A stretch of DNA of 64,000 bases from Chaunax sp. Z400 (taxonomy: Eukaryota > Chordata > Actinopteri > Lophiiformes > Chaunacidae): NCBI GenBank assembly GCA_037577475.1, contig CM075187.1, forward strand, positions 18,816,810 through 18,880,809, written 5' to 3'. Position 1 is the stretch's first letter; each line of letters opens with the position of its first letter. The notes under the pieces are model-generated. The model saw nothing but the letters and a program-made list of their open reading frames with translations. It was not told where the DNA came from and searched no databases. A program made the translations under genes and the position numbers. Below, in pieces: positions 42,201-53,000 of this stretch.

Positions 42201-44518
42201 AAATTAACAAATGAAAATGACAAATGAATCCCTACCTGTGAGCACCAGTTTCATAAATATGTCTCGCAGGAAAGAGTTGTTTACAAAGTCCCAGAACCAG
42301 TGGAAGTGGGTGAGGAAAAAATGAACAAAGCTGGGATTAGGTTTCAGCATGAGGCGAACGCTGGTCCAAAACTCCGCTATGGAGAAAGATTGTATAAAAC
42401 ATTTCAGATTGAGTTTGAATCCAAGTTTTGATATAAAGACACGTTTTTTCATCCCTGACCCCTATAGGCAGTCATTGTACTCAAGCTAATGGTTCAACAA
42501 GCTTCTCAAACATTCTATGGGGCGAGACCTTCACCTACAGGCACATTCAAAGCAGATGAATCAAGTCCTAAATGCTTAATCGGTTTCTTTCAGAGACGTA
42601 TTTGAATAAATATAAAGCACCACTAGCAGCTGTTTAGCACTTAGACTGGAAACAAGAGAAACCGATAGGCAGGCTCTCCTCCTAGTCTGTTTCTAAGAAA
42701 TTTAAAAAGATATAAAGTGTTTATTAATGAGCTTTGGATGTGCTTTTAGCTGGTGGATTTTGCTACTGCTGGACAGAGAGAATTTAGATGTGAGTAAATG
42801 AATTCACTTACGGATCGTGCAGTTTTCCCCATAGAAACCAGTGATGGTGCAGTCACATTCATAGTGATCTGTACCAAATCTCACACAGACTCCTGTATTC
42901 TGACAAGGGAAGTGGCAACAGGGATTCACTGCAACCAAAGAATAGAATCATCTTTATTACTGTGTATGTACCCTATGTAAAGACTTTAATTTAATTAATT
43001 TAATTAATCATAAAGTTATGAACAGAGTCTGATCACATTTTTGGAGAAGTAGAGTTTGGATTCTTTGCCATTGTGGGATACAGTAGGTGCAATTAAAAGA
43101 TTTCTGTTTCTAACTTCATGGATAATAATTACACGATGACGTCCCCATAAGATCGACAACACATTTAAGTATGATTTGGATTTAAGTAATAACCTGGATC
43201 TGGTGATCCAGAATGTTTAAATGTATACGGCTAACAGAAAATTCACTGAGATAATAAATAATAATGCTACAGATTGCAGCTTAAGGTCAAAATGTAGCTG
43301 AAACTGTGCGGATTCAGTCAGTTGTTTATTCTCTAGACTTTCCAACCCAGCTATCATCTTTACAAGTTTAACCTGCACATTGATGTCATTTGTTTCTCTT
43401 TATTTTCTAAAATGATCTGACTCAGTGGTTCAATGAGTCATTAATTTACATGCCTGAATAGCAAGGCTGGGAGCAATACTGACACCTGTTTACATATTTG
43501 TACCTCTATTTCCTCATACAAGCCAGGAGTACTGTATAGTGATGGAGAAATTTAACACTAAAATATCAGTGCTTCTTTGTATCAAAAACAAGAAGTTATG
43601 TGTTATGCCTCCCTCCACACATGGAAACAGATAGTGTCCAAATATGAGTATATTAGCAGCTAGAAAGGAAAGGATTCCTTGGTGTACCAAGCTGAGATGA
43701 GCTTGACCAGGCAACAACCTGCTATAGTGCCTACTCAAGGATAATTTTGAGACTTAAAGTCAGTCCATATTTAAACCTATTGGCAAAACAAGAGTCACAC
43801 CATTACACATGTCTGAAGTGTTGTAAAATATTGCAATTTTTAAGACAAGGTTAATTTTTTAAGCTTTATGATTTATCTTGTGGTGTTTACTGTAAACACA
43901 TACACATACAGTACATAAACATACATTTTTAACCTCAATAGGCCCTTTACTTTTTAAAAATGAAAAGAATAAAGTATTTTAAAATAGAATGTAGACTAGG
44001 CTGTAAAAAAGTTGAGAACACTTTCCAGAAACAGCTATTTTGTATTTCTTTAAAAAAGCAAATCAATAAAGTGGAAAAGATCATGAATTATTTTCTTTAT
44101 TTTTAAACCAGGACTGGTTTAAATCAGAATGGAGACTAACTTTTACTCTTGTCTATAGTTTTTACTTATAGTCTAACATTTTCATCCATAACATTAACAT
44201 AAATTCAAAAATAAGCATACTAAAAACTCTCTTAGTTTAAGTTCCTGCACAACATTTTAAGTTTCTAACATAAAGATACGTACAAAATACAATAAACTGT
44301 GGTGAACCTGTCCTACAGTATCGCTCGACTAAAAAGTTAATCTGCTTACCAACACTGGATTCACCAGCGCATGATGAGATCTTCAGCAACAGCAGGAGGG
44401 TGAACACCCACATGGACATAATGCAAAAGCCTTATATAGAACAAGAATAATGTTTTGTAATTATCTGTGAGTAAAAGCATCAAATGCTGTACATTTTAAA
44501 GAGAAACTCACCTCTCAT
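36208..44518 (-). CDS. ptgs1: prostaglandin G/H synthase 1 (cyclooxygenase-1), tandem copy A
   Basis: The enzyme makes PGG2 from arachidonate at its cyclooxygenase site and reduces it to PGH2 at its peroxidase site, on the lumenal ER face. Eleven exons join in phase: 44512-44518, 44350-44430, 42812-42928, 42236-42376, 41500-41643, 40184-40362, 38933-39016, 38289-38535, 37921-38207, 36715-36862, 36208-36557, giving 594 aa. The 7-nt first coding exon and 11-exon plan, and no C-terminal insert, mark COX-1 rather than COX-2. Order: signal peptide ([18 protein letters not shown]), EGF module ([10 protein letters not shown]...ENC), membrane-binding helices, catalytic domain. Present: Arg120 (116 here), YHWHP with Tyr385 and heme His388 (381, 384), Ser530 (526), Ile434, glycosylation sites NCT, NRS and NTS. 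Odd: the peroxidase Gln203 is Pro (residue 199, codon 40256-40258; MAPHFTH), with distal His207 kept. Position 513 is Leu, 523 is Val, and the tail is SPEL, not STEL. All splice sites and the frame are intact, so it does not look like a simple pseudogene. Confidence 0.95.
40840..41420. repeat. LINE-tail-like dispersed repeat in ptgs1 A intron 5, copy 1
   Basis: Pyrimidine-rich sequence with GCCAGTTCGTCAGTGTTTC, CCAGCCATCTCTCCT and TGATTATTAAA...ATTGGGTCCTCA. The first two blocks recur, diverged, at 48290-48345 in copy B intron 10. The end resembles 3' tails of teleost retrotransposons; no RT frame is present. Confidence 0.5.
41820..42010 (+). repeat. dispersed fish repeat, copy 2 (ptgs1 A intron 4)
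   Basis: Shares more than 20 consecutive bases (41959-41983) with the copy at 2240-2263, and has the AGAGCTGCAGGAAATAATTT / TTGATTAGTCATTCAGTC wording of a common teleost element end. Confidence 0.55.
42590..42720 (-). repeat. dispersed fish repeat in ptgs1 A intron 3
   Basis: Reverse complement resembles the repeat at 52110-52280 (GTTTCTAGTCTGCTTTATGC, then TGCTAAGCTAAGCTAAC) through the shared GTTTCCAGTCTAAGTGCTAA block. Likely the same abundant family. Confidence 0.4.
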
Positions 44519-44620
44519 GGCTCTAAGCAAACATCTGGGTCTTGATGTGAGTTGAGGTCCAATTTAAGTGCTCTTTCAGTTTAGCAATTGACTGTTTTGA
44601 AACAGAGAAGAGAATTCTCT

Positions 44621-44630
44621 GCATATATAG
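44621..44630 (-). promoter_or_regulatory. candidate TATA box of ptgs1 copy A
   Basis: The minus strand reads CTATATATGC about 105 bases upstream of the ATG at 44518, a normal spacing for a short 5' UTR. No comparable TATA box was seen before copy B. Confidence 0.45.
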
Positions 44631-47092
44631 CCTGAATTTGTATATACAATGCAAGTTTTCTTTAAAACGGTTAACGCCCGATTGCCACAATTTGCATAGA
44701 ACTTCAGACTCTGTCTCTCAGCTGTAACTCAGTCACATCTTATATTACTGCATATATAGTCACATATTATATATATATCATATATGTTTTCGTACAATTC
44801 GACTCTTCTATTATTGATACCCATCATGATGTTGGGGATAAATTGTCTGAAAGACAACTCGACCTACAAATGGAGTTTGTATATAAACAGGAATTCTTAT
44901 TTGGCATACATAGGCAATAAAATAACTTTATTAGTTTACATGGTGTCAGAAAGTGGCTCATAGCCTAGAACCTACATACTGACTCCATGGCAACATTTGA
45001 CTTTTTCTGGTGTTTATATATCCAGTATGATGACAGTGTTAGTAGAATTTTGTCAAATTGTAGTCTACAAAAATAGGATTTTGAAAAACAATATACTGTA
45101 TATGACTACTTTTGAAAATGATTAAATGTAACCAAGTTCAGTCCTCACAAAAGTTGATGATGATCAAAACAATATGGCTACTTATAGCTTCGTGTTCCTT
45201 TTTCATTTTCCCATCTTACGGAATTTCATTTGCATGGAACATCATTTACATAGCTTTACAGCAAGTGGAAATAGAGTCAAGAACATGTGTTCATACTGAG
45301 GTCTCCGAGACCAATGGAGCAAAGTTTTTCAGTATTATGTTGAAAAGTAGCGCATCATCAGAATGTAACGACTATTGTTGAAGTGAGTCCAAGAGGAAGA
45401 TTCAAATATTTATAGATCTTGAAATAATCCATCTCATAAAAGTTTTGCTTTGCAGTGCATAATTTCACATTCAGAACCACCTCTAGCATGAATTTCTTGT
45501 TGCATAAATCACAAAGAATTTCCATTTCAATAAACACATTTTTTGTGCTACTATAAGGTTAAGCAAGGTAACATATGAACCCTGCTGTTGTGTTTGTTTC
45601 TTGTTAACTAGTTTGTTGTTCCCGTCAAAAGTGACCGCTCCATTCTAGCTGATCCATAATATTACATACTGTATATTATCACCTAATATTATGTTTCATC
45701 TTTTTATCAAATTAAATTCTTGTGAACGTTACACGTTTTGAACTTTCATTTGCTATTTATGGCCTGTAAGCCTCACTGACCTGAGCTCATTCCGCTTGGC
45801 CATCGTGCTGAACTGTGAGCAAGACCTCAAAGAAGCTTTATATACCAGAGCTGTGAGAAAGTTGTATATATCACTGAAACAATGTTTGAATGTCTGAAAC
45901 AACACCAAGGGTGTACACAAGTTCAATAAAACACCCAAAATGTAATTCAATTTCTCAAACTTTTATTTTGTGTGTTCAGATGTCATGTGTGAACAAAGTC
46001 ATGGAACCTTTTGACAAACAGATGAAATTAACTACATTTTTGGACAGAAAAAAGATAGATTTGCTAAGGGTTAACACGCTGGATAAAAGTTTTCAGTAAT
46101 GCATATTTACAACACACTGTATCAAATACAGTATCTTGTATATCTACCAAGTAGTTTGGTATGCTACACTAAATTAGACAACCATTTGGCTGTACCATTT
46201 GTTTAGGGCCTTTAAATTCAGCTGGACCATATGTACCATATATACTGTTTGTACCATGTTCTCACCCCAGGTTGTGAAATACAATAGCTTGGTCAGTGTT
46301 CACAAAAACTACGACACCTAAATTAACCCTCTGAAGTCAGTTTGAACCTGCAGGGCTCCAGAGTCAATATAGCAGTAATAAATATGCAACATATGGTTAG
46401 ACTTTCAAATTAAAGCTTCATCATGAATATTACATGCAAACTTGGGTTAGGTTAGAAAAGCTATATAGTTCAGTTACATCACCTTGTACTGTTAAAAAAA
46501 AACTTTGACATTTAGTCACACACAGGCCTTGAACCGTGGTTTATGCCAGGCCAGTGTTAGCCAGTGTTCAGATTTAGTCTGAAAGGATGCAGACTATATT
46601 GGTCTAACACTGGTCATTTCTTCTGAATCAGTGTGACATTTTGGTATTTTTGGTATGTTGCAGGTTTAGCTTTAGTTTGTGTGCTGCATATCACATTATA
46701 TTTTGATCAAATCAGTACATCCTGTGAGTATAGGAGGTGGTTTCGAATACAAAGTGACTGTTTTCGTCACAGGAAATTGATATATAATCAGAGACGGCAT
46801 TCGATAGGTATTTTCATATGATTAGGGATTTATTTGATGCTGCTGTTCAAAGCTAGATTACGATGGCTCATAAAAGGATACTAGAGAATCTGGACTGGTA
46901 CATCGATTCCTCCATTATGACAGAATCAGAACCTGATACCGATATTGGGTCACACCCTACTTAAATGCAGTGTCCTTCACTGCAGGCAGTATTAAAACTA
47001 AGCACATGTCATATTAAAATCACGTTTCTACATAAAAGCAACAAATCTAAACTGATTGCGAGTCATGACATCACAGATTATTAGGTGAACAT
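44631..47092. other. spacer between the two ptgs1 genes
   Basis: AT-rich. Holds copy A upstream sequence, one transposon-like element (45578-45915) and the copy B 3' flank. No third gene or ptgs1 exon relic was seen. Confidence 0.55.
45578..45915. mobile_element. non-autonomous piggyBac-like element, copy 1
   Basis: Begins AACCCTGCTGTTGTGTTTG, like piggyBac-family ends, and contains CCGTCAAAAGTGACCGCTCC. It is closely similar along most of its length to 59281-59890 (shared blocks such as TATTATCACCTAATATT and CCTGAGCTCA). It ends near AACACCAAGGGT. It encodes nothing. The copy in ptgs1 B intron 2 is longer and carries an acidic frame. Confidence 0.55.
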
Positions 47093-50000
47093 TCATTTAA
47101 GTTCAGTAGATGATTTCCTTGGTTTTGCTTCCTCCTCATTTGGTGGAACATGAAAGTCCACATATGGACACCACTTGGTGTTCTGGCACACCAGTTTCCT
47201 CAAAGTGGAAGTTTTGATGACATTGAAGCCTGTCTCTCCCCCAAAGGTGCTGGGCTTCCAGTAGCCAGGGGAACATATGGGGTTTCCAAGCAGGCCTTTC
47301 AGGGAGAAGGGAGCACCCATTTCCACCATACTCTCTCCAAATACGCTGTTTGTACGCGTTTTCTCCAGCAAGATACCGGGATAAAACTCCAAAGCATCTA
47401 TGTCACCATACAGTTCCTCTAAACCTCTGGCAATCTCTAAGTCATCTGTATAGAGAAAGGAAACAGGTTTAAATGGACTTAAAATGTGGTTAACAACAAG
47501 CTAAGGGGTTTACCTGAAAAACATAGCTTACAAAACCATTTCTAGTTACTCTATATCCAAAAAGTCAACCCTCCTCCTCTGTTGAGGTCTGAACAGTTAT
47601 ATACCTACAAATACGGGGTCATGCCTTTGGCCACAGTGAAGAAATCAGTTTAGTTCACATTTTGATTTTGCAAAGTAACAAACAAAGTAAAAAAGGTAAC
47701 AGTTTCGTGGAGCCAGTGCTCAGCTACATGTGACTGTAAATGGCTGCTTCAAACAGCCCCTCGACTCTGCATTACCATTATTCGAACATTTCAGCACCTG
47801 ACATCACACAAACCTGCTCGTAACTCTTCTAATTAACATTTCCATGAAACCACAATGCACATATGTTCATATGGATGGCATACAAGCAGTACTAAACAAC
47901 TCATTTATGGGCATGTCTCTCATGAAGTGGGAATGTCTCAAGACACAATAATGCTCACAGATATGTGGATATTAAACTATGGTGATGATAGCAAGTGGAA
48001 GCACATACTATATAAAAAACTTGGATTTGCGGTCACATAATTTTGGTAAAACTAAATACCAATAAAGATACAGAATTATTGTTAAACTCAAACAAGCAAA
48101 AATACGTCTCTATAAATGACTGTATGGAAAAACAAAGTGCAATAAACTCTTTATCTCTAAATCTGTGTCATAGTTCTTTACTCTTCCTGCCTTTGTCTTC
48201 AAGATTATTGATTATGTTCAACTGTGCCTGCCTGGCCCCCACCTGTTCCCAATTACTCTGTGTGTGTTAGTCTGTGTGTTTGTGTCCAGTTGCCAGTTCG
48301 TCTTGTTGATGTTTCGTCACACTTACCAGCCATCTCTCCTCATGTTTCCAAGTGTAAGTTATTCCTAGAGTTTTTTTTTCTCTTGTTTATTCTGGTTTTT
48401 GGCCTCTCCCTGTTTTCTGGATCTCACCTTTGTCTACTGTGTTGAATTTGTTCACGTGGTACTGTAGTGGTACTGTACTCTAGTGTACTGAACTTGTCTG
48501 CATGTAATCAGGACTCTTAGACCTACCCTTGGATGTTTGCATGAATGAACTAAATGCGTATTTGTCAAGACATCTTAGACTTGTTTTTTTCTGTTATCAT
48601 TTCTAATTCTTTGTTAAAGCCTGTTGTGTGTTTCTACGCCTCGGTTTGCTGGATCCAGCAGCCTTGGAACAAAAAGTAACAAAAAGTGATCTCAGTATTC
48701 TGTTACCAAATAATATCTAAGGTGCTAAGTTTGAAGTCAAAATGCTGTTTAATCCTGTATTCTATTCTATTGTGAAAGAGATTAAAGAGTTATCATTTTC
48801 TTACCACTCACCAGTAAATTCATAAAAAGATGTGTATGGCTTCAGATTAAACATCTTCCTGTATTCATTAAAGGGCTGCACACGTGTTGCTCGAGACTCC
48901 TTGATGACCATTTCTGTCACTTTCAGCACTGTTTCATGAGAGTTTTTACCTCCACCGATCTGCAACACAGAAGAAACTGTTATGGCGATATTATTTTAAT
49001 AAACTGCTCAGCAATATTATCAGCCAAAAATGTCAGCAACATCACCGCGCATCTTAGTCTCAGTCAACAGGAATCACAGTTTGCATGCATGATGATGCTG
49101 CTAAAAGATATCTAAGAATATTATCTCTCATTTGATCTCACAAGGAAGTCGTTGTGAGTTTGTTTGTCGGTTATACATATGTTGTGTTTCACAATCATTG
49201 GAGTCTCCATGAAAGATCCTCCTTTAGTTCATTGATTTCTAATCAGAAACGGAATAAAAAAGACCATAGGACCTTTTTTGAAAAATATTTACATCAATAG
49301 TGTTAAAAGTATTCAACAATAAGGCTTTAGATAACATATGTCATCATCCAATTTCAAACAAGAGTCAAACATGGATGATAAAGACCAAACTCAACTTTTT
49401 TTTAAAAACAAGCTCTGATACACAAAATTGTATTTTGATTATAGTGATTATGACTGACACAGCACTGGTTGGTAAATCAAATTTAATTTTACATACAACG
49501 ATTTTAGCTTCCAACGATTATGAAAAGAAGCTAATCAAGTAAATAAAATTATTACGATATAATATTTCAGTTTGTAATGATGTTCTCATTTTCTCTTGTG
49601 TTACCCTCCCTTAAAGTACTTGAATGAATGTACTTGAATACTGTACTGTACCTGAATAAACTGTAAATGTACTGTACATGGTTTATTTCAACATCACTAA
49701 ACTTTGCATCAAAAAACATCTACCTGTCCTGCTGGCTGTTTAGAGAAGGCATCCACCAATTTCTCCACCCCATAATGCATGAGGATGGAGGTGTTGAACA
49801 TAAACTGGGAATATGGGATGTCATCTCCATCAACAATGAAGCTGTCAGGCATCAATGGATGCCAGTGGTAAAGGTGGCAGAACTCCAGAGCGATGCGGTT
49901 GCTGTACTGGAAACGCTTGGTGAACAGTAGGGAGGGATCAAATTTCAGTTTCAGCAGGTAGCCACTCAGATGCTGCACATACTCTTCTATTATGATGTTG

Positions 50001-53000
50001 ATGATCTCCCCTAGAGGACAACAAAAACATCATCTATTGATCACATATGAGGCCAAGCATGATCAAAAATAAAAGAAAAACGTTTAAAAGTGAATTGATA
50101 TTTCCTTAAACAATTACAACTGCAATGATTTAAATAAAACAACTTATAATAGGCCTAAATGATAAATGATAAGTTGATTTATTATAAATTTATAAATTAT
50201 TTTTAAAGCACAATGCCAAAAATGTGATAGTTATATGTTCTCAAGCGCACTTATTTTGCTCTGAATGATAGTTTTTACATTTTAACTTGGTTGGACAAAA
50301 CAAGAAATTTTAGTTACCTTGGGCAGTTTTCTAACGTGTTACAAACAACTTATTACCGATCAAGACATTAAAATCATAAATCATTAAATCATACAATCAA
50401 CACTACAAGGTATCACACCAAATATTACCATTGCCAAATTACTAAATGAATAACCTCATGAAGTTAAATCAATATATTTCAAATACATTTTGTACATTTA
50501 AATGTGGCATTGTAGAAAAAATATATCTGATGCACCAATAATATACATATATTAACTTAGATCTTTATCTTGGTGAGTAGGGTGGAGGGTTTAGGTTGCT
50601 TGTTTACATTTATAGGGAATTTACACGGACATTTCGCTACTGTGAGATAACAAATAATAATGTTACAGGCTTACAACTAAAATTAAATATGTAACTGTGC
50701 CGATTCTATCTGACAAATCATGGAAAGTTACTGAGCTAGGATGTGAAGAAAATACAGAATCATTCACTAACAAACAAGGTCACCAATGTTTCATTGTCAT
50801 TGCCATATATGTGGAAAACGTCTTGGCAATAAACATGTTTCAGAATCTGATTTGAAACTTAAACATGAATAAGATGTTATTTACATTGTAAACTGTACCA
50901 ACAAAAAAATGTTTTCATTTATTTTTTTAACTTAAGTTCCTAAATAAGTTCTTTAACCTATTAATAAATCTGTCATTGATTGAAAATACAACTGAGCATC
51001 AGGTTCGAAAGCTTTTGTGATAAAGCTGTTCTATATTTGTTCCAATCATTCGATCACAGGGAAAGAATATTTGACAACAGCGACACAAGCTTATCTCTTG
51101 ACCCTCACCAATGATGATGAGTCTGGCGGTCTGGAATAGCTGCTCATCATCCCAGGTGGGATGTTCTGCCTTCAAAATGTCACACACTCTGTTATGCTCT
51201 CTTAACCATATGGTGGCATACATGGTGAGTCCCGGCAGTATGCCAAATAACTCGTGACCAATGACCAGACGTTGCTCTGAAGGGAACCCTTCAGGATACA
51301 TCATGTACACAGGGGCCTCAGATACTGTCGGAGGGTACATCTCACCATTTACCAACTGTAAACAAACAAAAACAGTAAAGTGCTTTAACACTTGCTTACT
51401 TGTACACATGCTATGCTATTCTTACTTACTGAACTCTCCTTGAACTTCTAAGACTGACCTGACTAGCCAAAGAATGAGCCACAGACTCAGTTTTAATGAA
51501 ATTCAGGGCCTCACATATACACATGCTATCAGCTGCCAGCAATGCATGAAGTAGGAAGTAAAATTGTATTTCCTGAACCACTAAATTATCGCTACTTTCT
51601 GGAAAAAAGTACCACAGCATTCTCAGAAGTTAGTGTGACACAGGAAGTAAAAGTGATGAAAGACCATCAATACATACCGTAGGCCTACAAAAGCAGGCCA
51701 CTCATTATGGCCCATTTGAAATGGTATGTGATATTGCATTTACTTTAATGCTGAAGCTGCTAAAAGTGGGGGCAATTTTAACTAATTTATATACGGTAAT
51801 TAAAACATATACTAGTGTAATCTATGATAATAAGGATTTATTTGATTAAATTTAGCATCGATAATTAGATTCTGTAAATAACTATTGGCTAAAGCAGTCC
51901 TATAAATGTATTAGAGTATAAACTTGAAGAAGAGTAGAGTCATAAAGTAGTATAAATGGAAATAGTGTCTCATGTACAGTACTTGAACACTACTAGTACT
52001 ATTCTATTTCTTGACAAAGCTTAACATTGTCAAGAAATAGTCAAACCATGTAACTGCATCTAGAACCACAAAAACTAATTTTGACATCACTTTATTTGTA
52101 TGAATTAAACAAATCTATGTGGAGCATGTTTATTTGTGAGCTCTCTGCTGGTAGACAGATTGAATATTTTTAAGTTCAGGCAGAGCCAGGTTAGCTGTTT
52201 TCCCCTGTTTCTAGTCTGCTTTATGCTTTTATGCTAAGCTAAGCTAACGAGCTGCTCAGTTATTACATATTTTTACATATTTGTGGAGTACAAATATAAG
52301 TACAGTTCATTTAACTCTTACCAAATATATTCCCTGAAATGTTGATCTATTTTCTAATACCTGATATTTCAACTTTCCATTTCTAAGAAGCCGGAGTTGA
52401 AGCTGTCGCTCGAGGTTGTCACCATAGATATGGCTCGCATCTACCTGCATGAGTAAGAAGAAAATCAAGAAATTTGACAATAAATTTAAAAGTCAAACAT
52501 TCCGAACCAATTAATTATGAAAATTGACCTAATCATTCTGCTTAATTCTTGACAGGTTTTTATCGTTTAAGTATTTGATATTGATTTATTTCTGAATGTG
52601 GCTGACTGCTCTATGTATTTCACCCCATGTCCTAAAGCCTTGGTGAAGCCCCCATGAACTTCATGGCGTGTCTTGAAGAACTGATGGGTGAAGTGTTGGG
52701 CCATGAAGGCAAACATCAGGTTGCTTCCTTGAGGGTCTGGCCTAAATTTCTTCCTCTTGAAAAACCTCTCAGCCAACACTTTGGGATCAGGAAGAACACG
52801 TTGGCCTGTACAGAAAGAAACATGTCAAGACTTATTCCAAGCTCATAGTCATCTATAGTTGTGTAGCTCTCGCCTTTAGTTCCCATGGGCAAAGGACAGT
52901 CTTCAGGGACAGGAGGGAGGAGCCGTGTGTAGTATGAGAGGTTGTAGTAGGACTCCCAGTTGAGGTATCCATATCTGGTATTGTACGTCGGAGGACTTGG

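Noticed and set aside
36208..44518. ptgs1 copy A as a pseudogene
   Set aside because: All 11 exons are open, all junctions keep phase with proper splice sites, and most catalytic residues are present; only Gln203 is changed.
46633..46821. 62-aa ORF between the ptgs1 genes
   Set aside because: No start context, splice sites or family resemblance in AT-rich spacer.
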